Shown here: piece by piece, positions 52,035 to 60,263 of the stretch
Numbering within the stretch: the stretch's first letter is position 1
How the letters are laid out: each line of letters opens with the position of its first letter
Program-made: the position numbers and the translations under genes
Source: Natronobiforma cellulositropha
Lineage (GTDB): Archaea; Halobacteriota; Halobacteria; Halobacteriales; Natrialbaceae
Reading direction: 5' to 3'
Assembly: GCF_025629245.1 (NCBI RefSeq)
Contig: NZ_JANZXN010000004.1
Coordinates: forward strand, 114,858-178,857
Length of the DNA stretch: 64,000 bases
Notes under the pieces: model-generated
Told to the model about the DNA's origin: nothing
Database searches by the model: none
The model's input: only the letters and a program-made list of their open reading frames with translations

Positions 52035-52670
52035 CTACTCGGGTGCCCCCTCGAGAATCGCGACGCCGCTCGAGGTCCCGATGCGTGCGGCCCCGGCGTC
52101 GATCATCGCCAGCGCCTCCTCGTAGCTGCCGATCCCGCCGCTGGCTTTCACCGGGAGGTACTCGCTCATGACGGCGACGTCCTCGACGGTCGCCCCGCCG
52201 GAAGCGAAGCCGGTCGAGGTCTTGACCATCGCGGCGTCGGCGGCGACGGCGGCCTCGCAGGCGCGGCGGATCTCCGTCTCCTCGAGCAGCGCCGTCTCGA
52301 GGATGACTTTGACCGGAATCGGGACGGCAGCGACGAGTTCCTCGAGTTCGCGCGCGAAGCGGTCGTCCGCGCCGGCTTCGAGCAGGCCGACGTTACAGAC
52401 GACGTCGAGTTCGTCGGCACCCGCCTTCCACGCGATGACACCCTCGCGGCGTTTGACGTCGTGGTCGTGCTGGCCGTGTGGGAAGCCGACGACCGTCGCG
52501 AGTGTCACCTCGGGGAACTCGTCTGCGGCTTCCTCGACGTAACACGGGGGGATGCAGGCGTTCGTGCCGTACTCGTTCGCCTCCTCGAGGAGACGGCTCA
52601 CGTCGGCGGGCGTCGTCTCGGGTCCGAGGACGGTGTGGTCGATCAGGGGTGCGAGGTCGCGTCGGTCCAT
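52035..52670 (-). CDS. deoC: Deoxyribose-phosphate aldolase
   Basis: This 211-residue class I aldolase splits 2-deoxyribose-5-phosphate to acetaldehyde and glyceraldehyde-3-phosphate. Lys150 in [14 protein letters not shown] is the Schiff-base residue, Lys175 in [15 protein letters not shown] the helper, and Asp89 in ELDVVCNVG part of the relay. GCTTTTTTG on the minus strand about 25-33 bp upstream supports ATG 52670. It belongs to a nucleoside-degradation group with the PfkB and uridine phosphorylase genes further right. Confidence 0.97.
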   Translation of the reverse strand: MDRRDLAPLIDHTVLGPETTPADVSRLLEEANEYGTNACIPPCYVEEAADEFPEVTLATVVGFPHGQHDHDVKRREGVIAWKAGADELDVVCNVGLLEAGADDRFARELEELVAAVPIPVKVILETALLEETEIRRACEAAVAADAAMVKTSTGFASGGATVEDVAVMSEYLPVKASGGIGSYEEALAMIDAGAARIGTSSGVAILEGAPE

Positions 52671-52810
52671 GCAGAGGGGACAGGGTGTGTCGTCAAAAAA
52701 GCGCCTGGTCGTCTGCAACGACCTCACCGTCTGCGTGGGCGTCCGACGCGTGACTGACGAACCCTGTACAACCGGAAAGTGTTAGTCGGTGGTATGAGCC
52801 TAGTGGGAGT

Positions 52811-53632
52811 ATGGTAGTGCCAGAAGGGTTTCTCCTTCCACCGTGGTACATGCTCGTTCCGCTGGTGGTGGTGTTGGCAGCGGTCGTCGCGCTCCTGTGG
52901 GCGCTCGAGCCACCGGTGACCGACGAAACGGTGATCTCGTTCGCACCGTGGATGATGCTCGGCTCGACGCTGCACGTCCTCTACAAAATCGACGCGTTTC
53001 CGCCGGTGGTCGAACCGCTGTTCGGGGCACCGACGGTGTACCTGACGACGGCGGCCGTCGCCGGCTTCGTCTGGATTCTCGGCTCGTTCCTCTACGCGGC
53101 CGGACTACAGCGCTCGATCGATCGGTTCGTCGGCATCGGCGGCACCGGCTTCTTCGTCGTCTTCGCGATGTTTACCCTGTTTCTCGGCTGGGAAGCCGGG
53201 ACGTTCAGTCCCTTCTGGCCGGTGATCTCCGTCGTCATCGCGGGTATCGTCGCTGCCGTCGCGTGGATCGCGCTGAGCCTGTGGTTCACCGACGTCGCGG
53301 CGGTTACGGGTGTCACCGGTGCGTTCGTCGTCTTCTCACACACCCTCGACGGCGTCTCGACGGCGATCGGCTACGACCGACTCGGCGCGAGCGAAGAGGT
53401 CCCGCTCTCGCGGTACATTCTCGAGGCGGGCGAACAGCTCCCGACCGCCGACCTCATCGGTGCCGGCTGGGTGTTCGTGCTGGTGAAGGTGGTACTCGCC
53501 CTCCTGATCGTCTCGCTGTTCAAAGAGTACGTCCGCGAGCGCCCGCGACAGGCGCGACTGATTCTCGGTCTCGTCGCGGCCGTCGGTCTCGGACCCGGCG
53601 TCCACAACGTGCTGTTGTTCGTCGTGACGTGA
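52811..53632 (+). CDS. DUF63 membrane protein
   Basis: This 273-residue protein has about seven hydrophobic helices, with WMMLGSTLHVLYKIDAFP early and SHTLDGVSTAIGYDRLGASE in the middle, core HTLDGVSTAIGYD, which are typical of the archaeal DUF63 family. Function is unknown. ATG 52811 opens it. It stands between deoC and the PfkB kinase gene, on the plus strand. Confidence 0.85.
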   Translation: MVVPEGFLLPPWYMLVPLVVVLAAVVALLWALEPPVTDETVISFAPWMMLGSTLHVLYKIDAFPPVVEPLFGAPTVYLTTAAVAGFVWILGSFLYAAGLQRSIDRFVGIGGTGFFVVFAMFTLFLGWEAGTFSPFWPVISVVIAGIVAAVAWIALSLWFTDVAAVTGVTGAFVVFSHTLDGVSTAIGYDRLGASEEVPLSRYILEAGEQLPTADLIGAGWVFVLVKVVLALLIVSLFKEYVRERPRQARLILGLVAAVGLGPGVHNVLLFVVT

Positions 53633-53735
53633 TACGACGCGAGTGAGAATCACGATTTCTGTCGTGACGAGGATGTCAACGAGACACCAGTGTTTTGAGA
53701 ATGGGTGTCGTTCGTTCGGTCGAGAACAGAGAGCA

Positions 53736-54674
53736 ATGGTCACCGTACTCACCGCCGGGCACGTCAACTGGGACGTGACGTTCCGTCTCGATCGGCTCCC
53801 CGAACCGGATGGCGAAGCGACGATTCACGACCAGCACGGATCCGGAGGCGGGAGCGCAGCGAACGTCGCCTGCGCGCTCGCCGCCCTCGGTCTCGAGGCC
53901 GACCTCGTCGGCAGCGTCGGCACCGACCCGCTCGGCGAACTCGCGAGACGCGAACTCGAGGACGCCGGCGTCCGTCTCGACGGCCTGCTCGAGGTCGAGG
54001 ACCTCGAGACGACCGTGAAGTACCTCCTCGTCGACGACCACGGCGAGGTATCGGTACTCGGGAACGAAGGCGCAAACGAGGCGTTCGGTCCCGACGACAT
54101 CGCCGACGAGCGGGTTCGGGCGGCCGACCACGTCCACCTGACGAGCCAGCGTCCGGAGACGGCCGCCGCCATCGCGAGGGTTGCCACCGACGCGGGAGTT
54201 TCGGTGAGCGTCGACCTCGGTCGCCGGGTTGGCGACCGAAACTATCGAGACACGCTCGCGCTGGCGGACGTGATCTTCGCGAGCCAACACGAGGCTGACG
54301 CGCTGTTCGACGGCGAACTCGTACACGCCGTGGCCGACGACCGAGACGTGGCCCTCGTCGTCACCTGCGGCGCTGCCGGGGCGGAAGTGTACACACGAGA
54401 CGGACGGAGCGACTACCCGGGGTTCGCCGTCGATGCCGTCGACACCGCCGGTGCGGGTGACGCCTTCGCCGCGGGCTTTATCGCGAAGAGCCTGGAGGAA
54501 CGCGCCGGCGAGGGGCGACTCCGAGACGTACTCACAGACCGGACGACGCGTCGCCACGTCCTCGAGTTCGCCAACGCCTGTGGCGCGCTGGCCGCCATCT
54601 CCGAGGGTGCGCGGAGCGCGCCGACACGCGGAGGCGTTCGCACGTTCCTCGAGTCGGCGCGTATCTCGAACTGA
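53736..54674 (+). CDS. PfkB-family sugar kinase, possible ribose-1-phosphate kinase
   Basis: This 312-residue ribokinase-fold enzyme has GSGGGSAANVACALAALG near residue 30, VTCGAAGAEV and the signature DTAGAGDAFAAGFI with catalytic Asp. ATG 53736 is used; the upstream opening from GTG 53643 has no family start. Its neighbours deoC and uridine phosphorylase suggest a nucleoside pathway. In halophilic archaea a PfkB protein acts as ribose-1-phosphate kinase; whether this is that enzyme is inference. Confidence 0.85.
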   Translation: MVTVLTAGHVNWDVTFRLDRLPEPDGEATIHDQHGSGGGSAANVACALAALGLEADLVGSVGTDPLGELARRELEDAGVRLDGLLEVEDLETTVKYLLVDDHGEVSVLGNEGANEAFGPDDIADERVRAADHVHLTSQRPETAAAIARVATDAGVSVSVDLGRRVGDRNYRDTLALADVIFASQHEADALFDGELVHAVADDRDVALVVTCGAAGAEVYTRDGRSDYPGFAVDAVDTAGAGDAFAAGFIAKSLEERAGEGRLRDVLTDRTTRRHVLEFANACGALAAISEGARSAPTRGGVRTFLESARISN

Positions 54675-54797
54675 CCGGATCGGGCGGAACCGACCGACTC
54701 GAGCGTCGACGGTTCTCAGCGAGTGGTGTCTGACGGTAGATATATGCTCCGAGACGTTGGCCACTCGAACACGCGTCACGCCGACGTGTGAGAGAGC

Positions 54798-55106
54798 ATG
54801 AGCAGACAATCCACAGGCGGCTGTGCGTTCGGGAACGGGGGACAGCGCCACCGAGTACGATACGGTCGAGAGCAGGGAGAACCACCGAGCGTCGCCGTCG
54901 CGACGGCACTGGCGGACTACCACGGTGAGGACGTCCGCGCGACGAGCACCCACCTCTACGACTACGTCGATCCCGAGGCGCTCGACGCACTCTTCGCAGA
55001 CCGCTACGACGGGACGACGCGCGCGGACGGACAGATCCGATTCCAGGTCCACGGTGTGACGGTCGTGGTGCGGGCCGAGAGCGTCGTCGTCTACGCCACG
55101 GAGTGA
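54798..55106 (+). CDS. HalOD1 output-domain protein
   Basis: This 102-residue protein has a short Cys- and Gly-containing N terminus. The HalOD1 domain follows: VAVATALADYHGEDVRATSTHLYDYVDPEALDALF, core YVDPEALDALFADRYDG, and VTVVVRAESVVVYA at the end. TAGATATATGC about 50-60 bp upstream is a possible promoter. It lies between the PfkB and uridine phosphorylase genes, perhaps as a regulator of nucleoside use; this is inference. Confidence 0.78.
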   Translation: MSRQSTGGCAFGNGGQRHRVRYGREQGEPPSVAVATALADYHGEDVRATSTHLYDYVDPEALDALFADRYDGTTRADGQIRFQVHGVTVVVRAESVVVYATE

Positions 55107-55163
55107 TCGGTCCACAGGTGACAGAGCGTACCCTTTTTCTCGCCGCCCACAGAACGCGGGGGT

Positions 55164-55934
55164 ATGGCAACACAACCGCACCTGCTGGTCGACGACGGCG
55201 ACGTCCACGACGTCGCACTCGTTCCGGGTGACCCCGGCCGCGTCGAGCGAATCGCGAGCCACTGTGAAGACGTCGAGACCGTCGCGGAGAACCGCGAGTA
55301 CGCCGTCGTGAACGCGACCTACGAGGGCCAGCCGCTGACGATCTGTTCGACCGGTATCGGCTGTCCCTCGGCGGCCATCGCCGTCGAAGAACTCGCCAAC
55401 GTCGGCGTCGAGACGTTCGTCCGCGTCGGCACCACCGGTGCCCTCCAGCGCGGCATCGAGATCGGAGACATGGTCGTCGCCACCGGGGCGGCGAAGAACG
55501 AGGGGACGACCAAGCGCTACGAAGCCGTCGAGTATCCAGCGGTACCCGACTACCACGTCCTCTCGGCGCTGGTCGACGCTGCGGAGGCGAGTGAGGGCAG
55601 CCTGGCCGCACCGACCGCCGACGGCTCGAGTGGCGGCCAGGTACACGTCGGTCCCATCGCCTCCGACGACGCCTTCTACGCCGAGACCGACGCCTACGTC
55701 GCCGACTGGGAGACCGCCGGTCTCCTCGCCGTCGAGATGGAAGCCGCCGTCGTCTTCTCACTCGCTCGCCGGAAGGGCCTGCGCGCCGGGGCGATCTGTA
55801 CGGTCGACGGCAACCTCGTCGAAGGAACCCAGAAGGGAACCGACACCGACACCGAAGAACTCCCCGAGAAGGCGAAGAACAACGTCTCGAGAGCGATCGA
55901 CATCGCGCTCGAGGCGACCACCCGGCTACCGTAA
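55164..55934 (+). CDS. udp: Uridine phosphorylase family nucleoside phosphorylase
   Basis: This 256-residue enzyme phosphorolyses nucleosides to ribose-1-phosphate. Family marks are VALVPGDPGRVERIA for phosphate, STGIGCPSAAIAVEEL, VRVGTTGALQRGIEIGDMVV core RVGTTGALQRGI, and LLAVEMEAAVVFSLA with the ribose-binding Glu/Met. The substrate could be uridine or purine nucleosides. CCCTTTTTCTCG about 25-35 bp upstream is its probable promoter element. Confidence 0.92.
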   Translation: MATQPHLLVDDGDVHDVALVPGDPGRVERIASHCEDVETVAENREYAVVNATYEGQPLTICSTGIGCPSAAIAVEELANVGVETFVRVGTTGALQRGIEIGDMVVATGAAKNEGTTKRYEAVEYPAVPDYHVLSALVDAAEASEGSLAAPTADGSSGGQVHVGPIASDDAFYAETDAYVADWETAGLLAVEMEAAVVFSLARRKGLRAGAICTVDGNLVEGTQKGTDTDTEELPEKAKNNVSRAIDIALEATTRLP

Positions 55935-55946
55935 TACCGGCCGCGC

Positions 55947-56783
55947 TCAGCCGACGAGCGCCGCCGCAGCCTCGGTCGCGCGCCCGGTGACCCGATCGGT
56001 CCGCCGCGAGGCCTCCTCGAGCGAGGCGTTGAGGTCGCCGAAGAGTGCGTCGAAGGCGACCGCACCGCTCTCGTCTCGCCACTCCTCGAGTGCGACCTGC
56101 GTCGCCCCGCAGGCACGACAGCAGGGGCGGGCAGCCGCTGTGGCCGCCCCGGCCGTCTCGATGGGGGCGAAACAGCCGTGACAGCGACCGAGCGCGGTGA
56201 CGGTCGCTTCCACGCCGGCGACGACCGCTTTGAGTGCGTCCTGTAAGTCACGCGCCTCGTCGACGAACCGCTCGAGCGCCGCCACCGACGACTCGAGTGG
56301 CCCGTCGGCCGCCGCCGCGAGTCCGTCGAGGCGGCCATCCAGCGCCGCGAGGGTAACGCGGAGTCCGCGACGAGCCGTGAGGTACCGCTCGCCGAGAATT
56401 GGGGCGTCACCGTCGAGGAGCTGCGTCGGTGCCGTCGTCGCGAGTTCGGCGAACGCGACGACGTCGCGGATCAGCGCGCTCTGGGCGTCGACGGTCGAGC
56501 GCAACGTTTGAAACGCCTCGCGGCCGGCCGTCGCCACCGGTGGGGCGGACGCGAGAGTATCTCGACCGCGAAGCACGGCGTGACACGACACACAGACCGT
56601 GACGGCCGACTCGAGTGACGACGGGCCACCCGCTCGAGCGCCGTCGTCCGGACTGTCGAGGTGGTAGGCTACCAGAGAGTCACGCTCGAGGCGGTCGGCG
56701 TCGACACAACACTGGCAGGTGAACTCGTCTCGCTCGAACACCGCGTCCGGGTCGACTCGTCGGTCGGCTGGGGCTCCACTCAC
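55947..56783 (-). CDS. HNH-type zinc protein
   Basis: This 278-residue protein begins with an HNH-like region: FERDEFTCQCCVDADRL, YHLDSPDD and VTVCVSCHAVLRG (about residues 16-75). The Cys pairs bind zinc, but the central catalytic His is in YHL and a clear Asn is not seen, so nuclease activity is doubtful. A helical middle (about 95-190) is followed by a second zinc site CHGCFAP plus CCRACGATQ (about 203-233). Role unknown. It is convergent with udp and divergent from the AI-2E permease gene. Confidence 0.7.
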   Translation of the reverse strand: MSGAPADRRVDPDAVFERDEFTCQCCVDADRLERDSLVAYHLDSPDDGARAGGPSSLESAVTVCVSCHAVLRGRDTLASAPPVATAGREAFQTLRSTVDAQSALIRDVVAFAELATTAPTQLLDGDAPILGERYLTARRGLRVTLAALDGRLDGLAAAADGPLESSVAALERFVDEARDLQDALKAVVAGVEATVTALGRCHGCFAPIETAGAATAAARPCCRACGATQVALEEWRDESGAVAFDALFGDLNASLEEASRRTDRVTGRATEAAAALVG

Positions 56784-56885
56784 GCGCGAGCAGACGGCTC
56801 ACGCCGAGAAAAACACTCCGACCGCCGGAGACGGCGAGCACACCGCCGGGAGCGGTTTTATCGGTCTCGATGCCGAACTGCGTGT

Positions 56886-57902
56886 GTGAACCGGAGTCGA
56901 GGGTACCTGCTGGTGCTCGTCGCCGCCTTCGCTTACCTCTCGTTCTTACTCGTCGTTCCGTTCGCCCAGTACGTCCTCGCTGCACTGCTCATCGCCTACA
57001 TCCTGTACCCGCTCAGACGACGCCTCGTGACCTACACCTCGCCGACGGTTGCCGCGTTCGCGCTGGTGCTGCTCGCGGTCGTCGCCATCATCTTCCCGTT
57101 CGTCCTCGTCCTCGCCCTCGTCGCCGAAGACGCCGCGCGCGTCCTCGGACAGCTCGATGGGGACCTCCTCGAACTCGACGCCCTCGAGGAGACCATCGAG
57201 GAGATCGCCGGCTTCGAAGCCGACGTGGCCACCGCACTCGAGGGCTCTGGCCGGGACGTCGGCATGACCGTACTCGAGCAGTCACCGCAGTGGGTCGCGA
57301 CGTTCACGCACGCACTGGTCGGTCTCGGACTCGCCCTGTTCGTCCTCTACTACCTCCTGAAAGACGGGGGCAACCTCTACGAGTGGGTGCGGGAGCTGAC
57401 ACCGCTCCCCGAGGACGTCCAGGACGACCTCTACGACAGCTTAGACGAGGTGATGGCCGCCGTCCTCATCGGCCACGTCCTCATCGCCGTCGTCCAGGGA
57501 GCGATCGCCGGCGCCGGTCTGTTCGCGACGGGGATTCCGAACGCGACGCTCTGGACGGTCGTCATGGTGATCCTGGCGCTGGTCCCGCTCGTCGGGACGT
57601 TCCTCGTCTGGGGACCCGCCGTCGGCTACCTCCTGTTCACCGGCGAGCCACTGCTCGCGCTCGCCCTGTTCGTCTACAGCGCGATCATCGTCGGCGTCTC
57701 CGACGACTATCTCCGGCCGATCGTCGTCGACCGCTACGCCGAACTCAGTCCGGCCGTCATCATCGTCGGCGTCCTCGGTGGTATCTACGCCTTCGGCGTC
57801 ATGGGACTGTTCTTCGGGCCCGTCGTTCTCGGTGCGCTGATCGCCACGCTCGAGGTCGTCGACGAACACTACGGGCGACTCGAGGGCGACCGTAGCGAGT
57901 GA
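56886..57902 (+). CDS. AI-2E family permease
   Basis: This 338-residue protein of the AI-2E exporter / PerM family (PF01594) has about eight helices. Characteristic parts are YVLAALLIAYILYPLRRRL near 30, FVLYYLLKDGG near 155, and the C-terminal VWGPAVGYLLFTGEP and FFGPVVLGALIATLEVV. Substrate unknown; members export small molecules or Na+/H+. GTG 56886 is the start since GTTTTATCG lies 24-32 bp upstream and no ATG precedes the first helix. Confidence 0.85.
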   Translation: MNRSRGYLLVLVAAFAYLSFLLVVPFAQYVLAALLIAYILYPLRRRLVTYTSPTVAAFALVLLAVVAIIFPFVLVLALVAEDAARVLGQLDGDLLELDALEETIEEIAGFEADVATALEGSGRDVGMTVLEQSPQWVATFTHALVGLGLALFVLYYLLKDGGNLYEWVRELTPLPEDVQDDLYDSLDEVMAAVLIGHVLIAVVQGAIAGAGLFATGIPNATLWTVVMVILALVPLVGTFLVWGPAVGYLLFTGEPLLALALFVYSAIIVGVSDDYLRPIVVDRYAELSPAVIIVGVLGGIYAFGVMGLFFGPVVLGALIATLEVVDEHYGRLEGDRSE

Positions 57903-57927
57903 CTGCGTCGAAAAAACGAGTGCTGTC

Positions 57928-59916
57928 TCAGACGAACCGTCGGTAGCTGACCGCACCGACGACCGCCAGGAGGGCGAGCGCACCGACGCCGATGGCGACG
58001 GTGGTGGTCGAACCGAGCGAGAGCAGCGAGTCGTCTTCCGGTTCGAGGAACTCACTCACACCCTCGACGTCGATCGTGGGGAACTCGCGGTCCCAGTCGC
58101 CGGTGTGGACCTCGGTGTCGTCGTCGACGTACGCGCTCGCGCGGATCGCCGCCTCGTCGTCGGCGTCCGAAGCGTCGACGACAGTGGAGGCGAAGAGGAA
58201 CACGGTCGTGGAGTCGCCTTCGGTCTCGCCGTGGACCTCGGTAATAGTGAGACCGTCGTCCGTCTCGAACGTAGTGAGGTTGCCGAACTGTGCACCCGAC
58301 TCGAGTGAGAAGGTCGTCTCGTCGAGCGAGAGCGCGAGTTTCGCGGCTTCGAACTCGAGGTCTCGCAGCTCTTCGAGGTCGGAGACGAGGTCGTCTTCGA
58401 GCATCGGATCGGCGTCGACCTGCTGGATGAGGTCGTCGAGGTAGGAGTTCACCGCGTCCTCGTGCTCGAGGTCGAACGAGCCGGTGAGGAGGAGTTCCTC
58501 GTCGTCGGTCTCGAGCTGGAGGTCGAAGACGAGGTCGGCGAGGTACTCCTCGAGACCGCGGTCTTCGACGGCGGCGGTGTAGTCGGCCCAGTTCTCGGCG
58601 TCGTCTTCGTGCTCGAAGGCGACGACCAGTTCGTCGTCGTCGCTCTGGAGACTGAAGCTAGCCGAGGAGGTCTGGACGAGGTCCGCCTCGGCCTGTGCAT
58701 CGAGCAGTTCGCGGGTCTCGTCGAGCTGGTCTGCGAGTTCGTCGTCGAGTTCGTCGATCGACTCGGAGAGTTCGAACAGCGCGAGGAGGAACTCGTCGTA
58801 GCCGGCGAGTTCGAGGTCCCACTCGAGGGTCTGCTCGAGACCGTCGGTCTCGCTGACGACGTGGAAGTGCTCGATTTCGAGCGCGGCGACGCCGTCGGCG
58901 ATCGCCTGCGCTTCCGACTCGGAGAGGTCGAGGTCGCCCTCTGCGGCGAGTTCTTCGGCGAGCGCTTCGGCGAGCTGGTCGTGGACGTCGGCGAACGTCG
59001 CCTCGTACTCGAGCGAGACCGCGTGGGTCTCCTCGCCTTCCTCGAAGTCGTGGGACTCGAGCGAGACGTCGACGGTGCCGTCGAGACCCATCGCGAAGGC
59101 GGCGAACTCGGACTCGATGCGCTCTTCGGCGTTCTCTCGGGTTTCCCAGGCGTCGCGGTCCCAGTCGGTGACCTGGCGCTGTTCGCTGACCTCGAGGTGG
59201 TAGTCGCCGTCGGTCTCCGAGACGGTGAGTTCGAAGCGCTCTTCTTGCTCCTCGAACGCGAACAGCGAACCCTCGGCGAAGACGACCGACGAGGAGCCGC
59301 TCGATTCGTACGTCGAGACCGTCGTCGTACTCTCGGTGGAGAACTCGACCGAGTCGAAGAGGTCGAACTCGGAGCCAGAGTCGGCGGCGAACGGATCGTC
59401 GTCCGCGTCGTCCGTTTCGTCCTCGGCGGCGGCGATCACTGCCTCGAGCGACGAGGCGGAGCTGTAGGTGTCTCGCGTCTGGGTGTGGTCGACGCTCGCC
59501 GAGAGGTCGATCACGTCCTCGGGACGGTCGATTGCGATGTCCGTCGTCGCGCTGAGCAGGTCCGGCGTCAGGTGAACGGCGGCGTCACCGGTCAGCTCGG
59601 GTTCGTCGCCTTCGTCGTCGATCAGGTGGCCGAACTCGCCGTCGTAGACGAGGTGGAGGAGACCACGTTCGACGTCGACGCCGAAGTCGCCGTCGAGGAC
59701 GACTTCGTCGTCGGTCTCGGCGTCGTGGTCCGTCTCGTAGACGAAGATGGCGTCACCCTCGTCGGTGACGTACACTTCGTCGGCCGGCTCGAGCTCGTCG
59801 AGGTCGGTGTCGGCGCTCGACGCACGGTCGGTACCGGGGTCGAACGCGAGCGCACCGGCGCTCGTGACGAGCAGTACGGAGAGCAATACTGCCAGTGTTT
59901 TTTCAGGGCTGAACAT
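57928..59916 (-). CDS. Large acidic anchored surface protein
   Basis: This 662-residue protein has an N-terminal signal peptide (about 5-28, EKTLAVLLSVLLVTSAGALA), then about 600 residues very rich in D and E with no known domain. A C-terminal membrane helix ends YRRFV (LGSTTTVAIGVGALALLAVV), a surface anchor. The middle has repeated beta-like segments such as LQLETDDEELLLTGSFDLEH, core DDEELLLTGSFDLEHED. ATG 59916 is chosen over 59943 because CTATTATG lies 24-31 bp upstream, overlapping the earlier ATG. It faces the adjacent PKD/CARDB protein, so both may be envelope components. Confidence 0.75.
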   Translation of the reverse strand: MFSPEKTLAVLLSVLLVTSAGALAFDPGTDRASSADTDLDELEPADEVYVTDEGDAIFVYETDHDAETDDEVVLDGDFGVDVERGLLHLVYDGEFGHLIDDEGDEPELTGDAAVHLTPDLLSATTDIAIDRPEDVIDLSASVDHTQTRDTYSSASSLEAVIAAAEDETDDADDDPFAADSGSEFDLFDSVEFSTESTTTVSTYESSGSSSVVFAEGSLFAFEEQEERFELTVSETDGDYHLEVSEQRQVTDWDRDAWETRENAEERIESEFAAFAMGLDGTVDVSLESHDFEEGEETHAVSLEYEATFADVHDQLAEALAEELAAEGDLDLSESEAQAIADGVAALEIEHFHVVSETDGLEQTLEWDLELAGYDEFLLALFELSESIDELDDELADQLDETRELLDAQAEADLVQTSSASFSLQSDDDELVVAFEHEDDAENWADYTAAVEDRGLEEYLADLVFDLQLETDDEELLLTGSFDLEHEDAVNSYLDDLIQQVDADPMLEDDLVSDLEELRDLEFEAAKLALSLDETTFSLESGAQFGNLTTFETDDGLTITEVHGETEGDSTTVFLFASTVVDASDADDEAAIRASAYVDDDTEVHTGDWDREFPTIDVEGVSEFLEPEDDSLLSLGSTTTVAIGVGALALLAVVGAVSYRRFV

Positions 59917-60185
59917 ACGGGAAGGTTGCCAATACTCCGACATAATAGTTTCTGTTTTGATACGTCACGGGACGACACACCAGTCGGTTTGTGGTACCAA
60001 TGCACGCAACGTATGGCACCAATCAGCACAGGCCGCCGAGTTCGCGGTTCCGGGGAGTAGACGACGTAACGCACGCGTACGGGCGACAGTTCTGTCCGCG
60101 ATACACTGTTATTTTAAATAGAATATTTACTAAATCATTTGTTTTTCGAAGATATGGTTATTACGTCGTGTGCCGCCCGGGACCT

Positions 60186-60263
60186 ATGGATACGCATCGA
60201 GCGTCGGACGCACAGTGGGTATCGCGGAACAGTGAGGGCGACTCGGAGGTAGTGAATGGGTAA
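60186..60263 (+). CDS. Possible leaderless leader ORF, 25 aa
   Basis: ATG 60186 opens 25 codons (MDTHRASDAQWVSRNSEG, then DSEVVNG) ending at TAA 60261-60263, which overlaps the first codons of the giant secreted protein (ATG 60256). TGGTTATTAC lies about 22-31 bp before it. The Shine-Dalgarno of the giant gene is inside the ORF. It may be a translational coupler or small protein. Low confidence as a gene. Confidence 0.3.
   Translation: MDTHRASDAQWVSRNSEGDSEVVNG
60245..60250 (+). promoter_or_regulatory. Shine-Dalgarno GGAGGT for the giant secreted protein
   Basis: GGAGGT with a 5-base spacer to ATG 60256. It supports this start and a leadered transcript, unlike the many leaderless genes of the window. 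Confidence 0.65.

Noticed and set aside
53676-55646. Minus-strand opening of about 650 codons opposite the PfkB, HalOD1 and udp genes
   Set aside because: Three well-supported plus-strand genes occupy it; the antisense protein resembles no family.
58462-60060. Plus-strand opening of about 530 codons opposite the acidic surface protein
   Set aside because: Its V/E/L/G-rich sequence mirrors the GAC/GAG codons of the acidic gene on the other strand. That gene has signal peptide, anchor and promoter.
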